Assembly (NCBI GenBank): GCA_937919155.1
Contig: CALFPM010000093.1
Coordinates: forward strand, 1-6,521
Source of the DNA: an uncultured Clostridia bacterium
GTDB taxonomy: Bacteria; Bacillota; Clostridia; Oscillospirales; Acutalibacteraceae
Reading direction: 5' to 3'
DNA length: 6,521 nt
Shown here: piece by piece, positions 1 through 4,535 of the stretch
Layout: each line of letters starts with the position of its first letter
How positions within the stretch are numbered: position 1 is the first letter of the stretch
Notes under the pieces: model-generated
Databases searched by the model: none
What the model was told of the DNA's origin: nothing
The model's input: only the letters and a program-made list of their open reading frames with translations
Position numbers and translations under genes: made by a program

Positions 1-12
1 CGTCGTATTAAC

Positions 13-1434
13 TTAAACAAGTTCTCCTCTGAGAATCCATGTCAGCGATTCGGTGACCTTTACTTCACGGAACGAACCGATAACGGATTCATCCGCAGGG
101 AATTCAATGATGATATTGCCGCCCGTTCTGCCTTCGATAAGACCGCCCTTGCTCACGCTTTCGCAAAGAACACGGTAGATCTTGCCAACCATTGATGCGG
201 TACGCTCTGCAGCAATCTTTTCTTGCGCATCAAGAAGTTCCTTGAACCACTTGCCTTTTTCTTCTCTCGAAACAGGGTCGGGCATTTTTGAAGCTACCGT
301 ACCTTCTCTTGATGAGAAAATGAAAGTATACATCGAAGTAAACTTCGCCTCTTCAACCATTGTAACGGTTTCACGGAATTCTTCGTATGTTTCCCCGGGA
401 AATCCGACGATAACATCGCTCGTGACCGAAAGGTCGGGCATAACCGAATATGCATAATTAAGAAGTTCAAGATATTTCTCACGGGTATATCTTCTGTTCA
501 TCGCATCAAGCACTCTGTTGCTTCCGCTCTGGAACGGAAGATGAAGATGCTTTGCAACCTTTTCGCAGGATGCCATTGTGTCAAGCAGTTCATAAGTGCA
601 ATCTTTGGGATGAGATGTCATGAATCTGATAATAAAATCGCCTTCAATTGCATTTATGCGCCTTAAAAGCTCCGAAAAATTGCAGCCGTAATCGGGATGT
701 TTGCCGTATGAATTAACATTCTGACCAAGCAACGTGATTTCTTTGTATCCTTGGTCAACAAGCATTTTTGCCTCGGCTACAATTGCATCGGGATTTCTGC
801 TGCGTTCTCTGCCTCTGACATAAGGAACGATGCAGTAACTGCAGAAGTTGTTGCATCCGTACATTACGGGCAGCCACGCCTTGTATGTGCTGTCACGGTG
901 CACGGGAAGCTCCTCTGCAATAACACCCTGTTCATCGGGAAGTTCATAAACTTTCTTGCCCTTGCTCAGACTGATATAAAGAAACTCGGGCAATTTATGA
1001 ATAACATGAGTGCCGAAAACAATATCAACAAACGGATAACTTTTCCTTATTTTCTGAGCAATATGTTCCTGCTGCATCATGCAACCGCAAAGCAGAATCT
1101 TCATTCCTTTGTTTGCAGATTTCATGCTTTTAAGTGCTCCAACATTTCCGAACACTCTGTCCTCCGCATGTTCACGGATTGCACAGGTGTTGTAAAGCAC
1201 AAGATCCGCACCGTCAAGCTCCTCAACAAGCTCATAGCCCATTTGCTCAAGCATACCCTTGAGGCGTTCACCGTCAGACACATTGCCCTGACAGCCGTAT
1301 GTGTGGACAAACGCTTTCGGCGGCGATGCAAACTGCCTGTCGATTATGCTGTGAACAAGCTGAGTATATTCACGCTGTTTCTCAATTTCTTCAAACGAAA
1401 CGGCAACTGATTTTATATTTTCAACAGACGACAA
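13..1434 (-). CDS. miaB: tRNA-2-methylthio-N6-dimethylallyladenosine synthase MiaB
   Basis: Radical SAM methylthiotransferase. In the known family it converts i6A to ms2i6A at position 37 of tRNAs reading UNN codons, acting after MiaA in the cytoplasm. Numbered from the TTG start (473 aa), the N-terminal UPF0004 domain shows its three cluster cysteines: C48 in TYGCQGN, C84 in NTCAIRE and C118 in CGCM. The radical SAM motif CNNFCSYC follows (C194, C198, C201). A TRAM-like RNA-binding domain covers about 412-473. TYGCQ and NTCAIRE favour MiaB over RimO (TLGCPKN) or MtaB (TLGCKVN). About 40 residues precede the first domain, as in several Firmicute MiaBs. The frame is open from an ATG at 1458, but that codon has no Shine-Dalgarno and lies only about 3 nt after the predicted transcription start. 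TTG at 1434 has GGAGG 8 nt upstream. The gene has its own promoter. Only 12 nt remain beyond the stop, so the next gene (mutS in many Firmicutes) cannot be checked. Confidence 0.96.
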   Translation of the reverse strand: MSSVENIKSVAVSFEEIEKQREYTQLVHSIIDRQFASPPKAFVHTYGCQGNVSDGERLKGMLEQMGYELVEELDGADLVLYNTCAIREHAEDRVFGNVGALKSMKSANKGMKILLCGCMMQQEHIAQKIRKSYPFVDIVFGTHVIHKLPEFLYISLSKGKKVYELPDEQGVIAEELPVHRDSTYKAWLPVMYGCNNFCSYCIVPYVRGRERSRNPDAIVAEAKMLVDQGYKEITLLGQNVNSYGKHPDYGCNFSELLRRINAIEGDFIIRFMTSHPKDCTYELLDTMASCEKVAKHLHLPFQSGSNRVLDAMNRRYTREKYLELLNYAYSVMPDLSVTSDVIVGFPGETYEEFRETVTMVEEAKFTSMYTFIFSSREGTVASKMPDPVSREEKGKWFKELLDAQEKIAAERTASMVGKIYRVLCESVSKGGLIEGRTGGNIIIEFPADESVIGSFREVKVTESLTWILRGELV

Positions 1435-1442
1435 GTCATATT

Positions 1443-1447
1443 CCTCC
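1443..1447 (-). promoter_or_regulatory. Shine-Dalgarno of miaB that decides a TTG start
   Basis: On the minus strand GGAGG is followed by 8 nt and then the TTG codon at 1434-1432. The two in-frame ATG codons at 1458 and 1449 have only AT-rich sequence before them and no purine-rich site. The site therefore supports TTG initiation, giving a protein 8 residues shorter than the longest reading. This is an inference from spacing; no protein data are available. Confidence 0.65.
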
Positions 1448-1467
1448 ATATTGAGCATATATTTTGT

Positions 1468-1496
1468 ATTATATAATAAAAAGCAGGATTATTCAA
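1468..1496 (-). promoter_or_regulatory. Predicted sigma-A-type promoter of miaB
   Basis: On the minus strand a -35 box TTGAAT (1491-1496, four of six consensus bases) is followed by exactly 17 nt and a perfect -10 box TATAAT (1468-1473). Transcription would start near 1461, about 27 nt before the TTG start of miaB, which leaves room for the GGAGG site. The -35 box overlaps the terminator hairpin of the upstream operon, so the end of one transcription unit and the start of the next share bases. Confidence 0.65.
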
Positions 1497-1517
1497 GTAA
1501 AAATTGAATAATCCTGC
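1478..1517 (-). terminator. Intrinsic terminator of the ftsK-ygiQ-MBL-DUF3006 operon
   Basis: Bases 1483-1496 and 1504-1517 form a perfect 14-bp inverted repeat (arm GCAGGATTATTCAA) around a 7-nt loop. Read on the minus strand, the hairpin is directly followed by TTTTT and an AT-rich stretch, as in a rho-independent terminator. It starts 23 nt after the DUF3006 stop codon. The plus-strand reading is also followed by GTG and six T, so the element could stop antisense transcription too, although no plus-strand gene is present. Confidence 0.85.
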
Positions 1518-1539
1518 GTGTTTTTTAAAAATTTATTAT

Positions 1540-1758
1540 TTATTCATCAAATAAACTTTCCGCAAGGGCAAAATTCTCGCTCCTGCGCTTCATTTCCTCA
1601 TCTGTATCAACGACATAACATCCGTCATCCGCCTCCCGAATAACACTGCCCTCCGAATAGCTTCCGATTATCATATCCGTTGACAAAAGGAGAATTTCTT
1701 CATCATCGCCTATGCAATAAGCAACCTCTTCAACAATTCTGTCAATGCTGTAAAACAT
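1540..1758 (-). CDS. DUF3006-like small protein paired with the MBL hydrolase
   Basis: A 72-residue acidic protein beginning MFYSIDRIVEEVAYC and ending in SLFDE. The IDR start, a strand-rich middle with acidic turns, and the C-terminal helix ending LFDE resemble the DUF3006 family, whose function is unknown. In Firmicutes small DUF3006 genes often sit beside ComEC-like MBL genes, as here. There is no signal peptide, membrane segment or recognisable catalytic motif. It contains two cysteines, one in AYCIGDD and one in DGCYVVD. The frame is open three codons further, to a GTG at 1767. The ATG at 1758 is preferred because GAGGTG lies 6 nt before it and because family members start close to the IDR motif. 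It is the last gene of the operon, 10 nt after the MBL stop and 23 nt before the terminator hairpin. It may be an accessory or regulator of the MBL protein, but that is a guess from gene order. Confidence 0.8.
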   Translation of the reverse strand: MFYSIDRIVEEVAYCIGDDEEILLLSTDMIIGSYSEGSVIREADDGCYVVDTDEEMKRRSENFALAESLFDE

Positions 1759-1764
1759 ATCATA

Positions 1765-1770
1765 CACCTC
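1765..1770 (-). promoter_or_regulatory. Shine-Dalgarno of the DUF3006 gene overlapping the MBL stop codon
   Basis: GAGGTG on the minus strand matches the anti-Shine-Dalgarno end of 16S rRNA and lies 6 nt before ATG 1758. It shares two bases with the TGA stop codon of the MBL gene. Ribosomes ending the upstream gene would therefore stop on the initiation site of this one, which suggests coupled translation of the pair. Confidence 0.6.
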
Positions 1771-2686
1771 ACATATTTTCGTATGTTACGGAAAGAGACG
1801 AACCGTCACCCGAAACAACAATGCTGCCGCAGATATCCGTTCTGTAAATCTCTTCCGTATGCTTCCTGATTCGTTTCAGCGCAGCATCGTGAGGATGACC
1901 GTAGTCATTGTTTTCTCCGCAACTTATAATACAGATTTCAGGAGTTGCTGCATCAAGAAAATCTTTTGAAGACGAGGTATATGAACCGTGATGACCCGCA
2001 TGGAGAACATCGCAATCAAGATTTGCGCCGTTTTCAACAACTTCTTTTTCTTCGTCAGTTTCAGCATCTCCTGTAAACAAGAATGTGTTTTCACCGTAAA
2101 TTACTTTGACAACAACAGACATACTGTTGATATCTTCAGCATCGTTTGAAACAGGTCCGAGTATCTCGAATTTTGCACCGCCGAAAGTGTATTCGGCACC
2201 GACTTTTGATGCAATAACTTTAGCACCGGATGCCTGAATAGCCTTAAGAAACGCCTTGTATGTGCTGTTTGTGGGGGTCTGTTTTTCCGTAAGTCTGGGC
2301 ATAATTATGTTATCAGCCTCAAAAACATCAAGCACTTCAGGAATGCCTCCGATATGGTCGGAATGCTGGTGAGTAGCAACGATATAGTCAAGCTTTTTTA
2401 TGCCTGCCGAGTTAAGATAATTGATTACCTGCTGTTCATGACCGTTCTCACCTGCATCAATAAGCAGGGATTCGCCGCCGCAAACAATAAGGGTGCAGTC
2501 GCCCTGACCAACATCAATATAATGAACATTGATAAACTCGGTTTCATAGGTTTCAGTTGATTCAAAAGGAGACGATTCATCAAAGAATTTGTCATAGTTA
2601 TCAAGACCGAAAACAGATATAACCGCAATAACAATTAAAATGATTGCATAAAGCAGTTTTTTATTTGATTTTCTTCCTTTTGCCAC
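1769..2686 (-). CDS. Membrane-anchored ComEC/Rec2-type MBL-fold metallohydrolase
   Basis: A 305-residue protein with one N-terminal hydrophobic helix (about residues 11-28, preceded by lysines). This is a signal anchor or uncleaved signal, so the catalytic domain is probably outside the membrane. The MBL domain follows: VGQGDC at 59-64, the metal site THQHSDH at 105-111, TGDAE at 205-209, HAGHHGS at 229-235 and a late GHPH at 263-266. This is the pattern of the C-terminal domain of the competence protein ComEC. The transport (Competence) domain of true ComEC is absent, so this is a stand-alone hydrolase and not the DNA channel. In ComEC the domain is thought to act as a nuclease; the substrate here is unknown. 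The frame extends to ATG 2722, but GTG 2686 has an AGGAGA about 10 nt upstream while that ATG lacks one. It overlaps the ygiQ end by 26 nt and is followed by its DUF3006 partner. Confidence 0.92.
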   Translation of the reverse strand: MAKGRKSNKKLLYAIILIVIAVISVFGLDNYDKFFDESSPFESTETYETEFINVHYIDVGQGDCTLIVCGGESLLIDAGENGHEQQVINYLNSAGIKKLDYIVATHQHSDHIGGIPEVLDVFEADNIIMPRLTEKQTPTNSTYKAFLKAIQASGAKVIASKVGAEYTFGGAKFEILGPVSNDAEDINSMSVVVKVIYGENTFLFTGDAETDEEKEVVENGANLDCDVLHAGHHGSYTSSSKDFLDAATPEICIISCGENNDYGHPHDAALKRIRKHTEEIYRTDICGSIVVSGDGSSLSVTYENM

Positions 2687-4535
2687 CGTAATTTTCTCTC
2701 CTCTCTTTATTCTGAGGCACATTTTGCTGCTTTTTGGGCATTACAAGGCACTTGTCACCGTAGCCTATAAGGTCGTGTCTGCCTGCCTTGCGAAGCGCCT
2801 TACGGACAAGATCTGCATTCTTGGGATTGAAATATTGTAAAAGCGCCCTCTGCATTGCTTTTTCGTGCGGATCTTTTGCAACATAAACTTCCTTCATTGT
2901 GTACGGGTCAAGTCCAGTATAAAACATACAGGTTGAAACCGTGCCGGGTGTGGGATAAAAATCCTGAACCTGCTCGGGTCTGATACCTATTTTTTTAAGA
3001 AACAGAGCAAGCTCAACAGCCTCTATCAATGTGCTGCCCGGATGAGATGACATCAGATAAGGGACAAGATACTGCTCTTTGCCCTCTTTCTTGGTATATT
3101 TAAAATACCGCTTTGAAAATTCAAGATAAGCCTCAATATGAGGTTTGCCCATTTTATCAAGCACCGCAGCCGAACAATGCTCGGGGGCGACTTTCAACTG
3201 ACCGCTGACATGATGCGCAACAAGCTCTCTGAAAAAAGCATCGTTTTTATCAGCAAGCATATAGTCATAGCGTATACCCGAACGGATAAATACTTTCTTG
3301 ATTTTCGGCAGAGAACGAACAGTGCGAAGGATATCGAGATATTCTTCGTGGTTTGACTTAAGATTAGGGCAAACAGTCGGTGCAAGACACTTCTTGCCTT
3401 TGCACAATCCCCTTTCCTCCTGACCGTTGCATGACGGATATCTGAAATTTGCCGTAGGACCGCCTATATCGTGAATATAGCCTTTGAAATCGGGCAATTC
3501 GGTGAGAAGTTTTGCTTCATTTACAATTGATTCCTTGCTTCTTGAAGTAATGTATCTGCCCTGATGAAAAGCAAGAGAGCAGAAGTTACAGCCGCCGAAA
3601 CAACCTCTGTTGTGAGCAATGGAAAAGCGCACTTCTTCTATGCCGGGTACACCGCCTTCAGATTCATACATCGGATGATAAGTTCTCATATAAGGCAAAG
3701 CATACACATCGTCAAGCTCTTGTCTCGAAAGCGGTATGGCAGGCTGATTCTGAACAAGCATGCGGCTTCCGTGACGCTGTCTAACCGCTCTGCCTCTGAA
3801 GAAATCCTGCTCATCCTGCTGAATTCTGCAGGAAACAGCGTATTCTTTTTTTGAATTGCACACATTCTCAAAAGAGGGACATTCTGTTCCGTAGTAAGGC
3901 GTTTCGCGAACATCAACACTGTAACAAGTGCCTCTTATATCACGGATATCAGCAATGTTCTCGCCGTCATTCAGTCTGTTTGCGATTTCAAGAATCGAAC
4001 GCTCGCCCATACCGAATGAAAGCAAGTCCGCCTGAGCATCCAGAAGAATTGACCTGCGAATTTTATCATCCCAGTAATCGTAATGAGCAAAGCGGCGCAG
4101 AGATGCCTCCAATCCGCCGATAATTATGGGAATATCACCGTAAGCTTCTCTGATTTTGTTACAATAAACAATTACCGCTCTATCAGGTCTTAAGCCGAAT
4201 CTGCCGCCGGGGCTGTAGTAATCGGAACTGCGTTTTTTTCTTGCCGCCGTGTAATGCGCAACCATAGAGTCAATATTGCCACTGCTGACAAGAAAACCGA
4301 GTCTCGGCTTTCCGAAACGCATAAAATCCTCTGTTCCGTGCCAATCAGGCTGAGCAAGAAAAGCAACCTTAAAACCCGCGTTTTCAAGCACGCGGGTAAT
4401 AATTGCCGCACCAAAGGCAGGATGGTCAACATACGCGTCACCGCTGACATAAACAAAGTCAACCTCAGACCACCCCCTGGCGTTCATATCTTCTTTTGTA
4501 ACGGGTAAAAACCCTTTTGAATTATACAAAGTCAT
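2661..4535 (-). CDS. ygiQ: YgiQ-family (UPF0313) radical SAM protein
   Basis: A 624-residue relative of E. coli YgiQ, a conserved radical SAM protein whose reaction is not established. The N-terminal part carries the family signatures SGDAYVDHP, the AQPDW segment and GGLEASLRR. The canonical 4Fe-4S/SAM motif CFGGCNFC has C312, C316 and C319. The stretch SDLGGPTAN-like HDIGGPTAN follows. Then comes a second cysteine group, C369, C378, C383 and C389, which I recall as also present in E. coli YgiQ. The PEHC, SSHPG and QVQDFYPTPGT segments match the rest of the family. The protein is shorter than E. coli YgiQ (about 739 aa): it lacks most of the insert before the radical SAM motif and the long basic tail, keeping only a short KERRE/KRKK end. 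The frame is open to ATG 4574, but the adjacent ATGs at 4538 and 4535, with GGGA upstream, are the likelier start. It overlaps the ftsK end by 14 nt and the MBL start by 26 nt. Confidence 0.94.
   Translation of the reverse strand: MTLYNSKGFLPVTKEDMNARGWSEVDFVYVSGDAYVDHPAFGAAIITRVLENAGFKVAFLAQPDWHGTEDFMRFGKPRLGFLVSSGNIDSMVAHYTAARKKRSSDYYSPGGRFGLRPDRAVIVYCNKIREAYGDIPIIIGGLEASLRRFAHYDYWDDKIRRSILLDAQADLLSFGMGERSILEIANRLNDGENIADIRDIRGTCYSVDVRETPYYGTECPSFENVCNSKKEYAVSCRIQQDEQDFFRGRAVRQRHGSRMLVQNQPAIPLSRQELDDVYALPYMRTYHPMYESEGGVPGIEEVRFSIAHNRGCFGGCNFCSLAFHQGRYITSRSKESIVNEAKLLTELPDFKGYIHDIGGPTANFRYPSCNGQEERGLCKGKKCLAPTVCPNLKSNHEEYLDILRTVRSLPKIKKVFIRSGIRYDYMLADKNDAFFRELVAHHVSGQLKVAPEHCSAAVLDKMGKPHIEAYLEFSKRYFKYTKKEGKEQYLVPYLMSSHPGSTLIEAVELALFLKKIGIRPEQVQDFYPTPGTVSTCMFYTGLDPYTMKEVYVAKDPHEKAMQRALLQYFNPKNADLVRKALRKAGRHDLIGYGDKCLVMPKKQQNVPQNKERRENYGGKRKKIK
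2697..2702 (-). promoter_or_regulatory. Shine-Dalgarno for the GTG start of the MBL gene, inside ygiQ
   Basis: AGGAGA within a longer purine run (2695-2706 on the minus strand) lies about 10 nt before GTG 2686. In the ygiQ frame these bases encode the basic/acidic tail around ERRE, so the last codons of ygiQ double as the ribosome binding site of the next gene. Confidence 0.6.

Noticed and set aside
751..1410. A 219-codon open frame on the plus strand opposite miaB
   Set aside because: It lies wholly antisense to a well-supported miaB with intact motifs, has no clear ribosome binding site that I could see, and its translation resembles no family I know. It is a shadow frame.
1483..1526. The hairpin as a terminator for a plus-strand gene
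   Set aside because: It has a T tail on the plus strand too, but no plus-strand gene leads into it. It is annotated for the minus-strand operon and the other direction is only noted.
2687..2722. ATG 2722 as the start of the MBL gene
   Set aside because: It would lengthen the overlap with ygiQ to 62 nt, has no purine-rich site at the right distance, and adds a stretch encoded by the ribosome binding region of the better GTG start.
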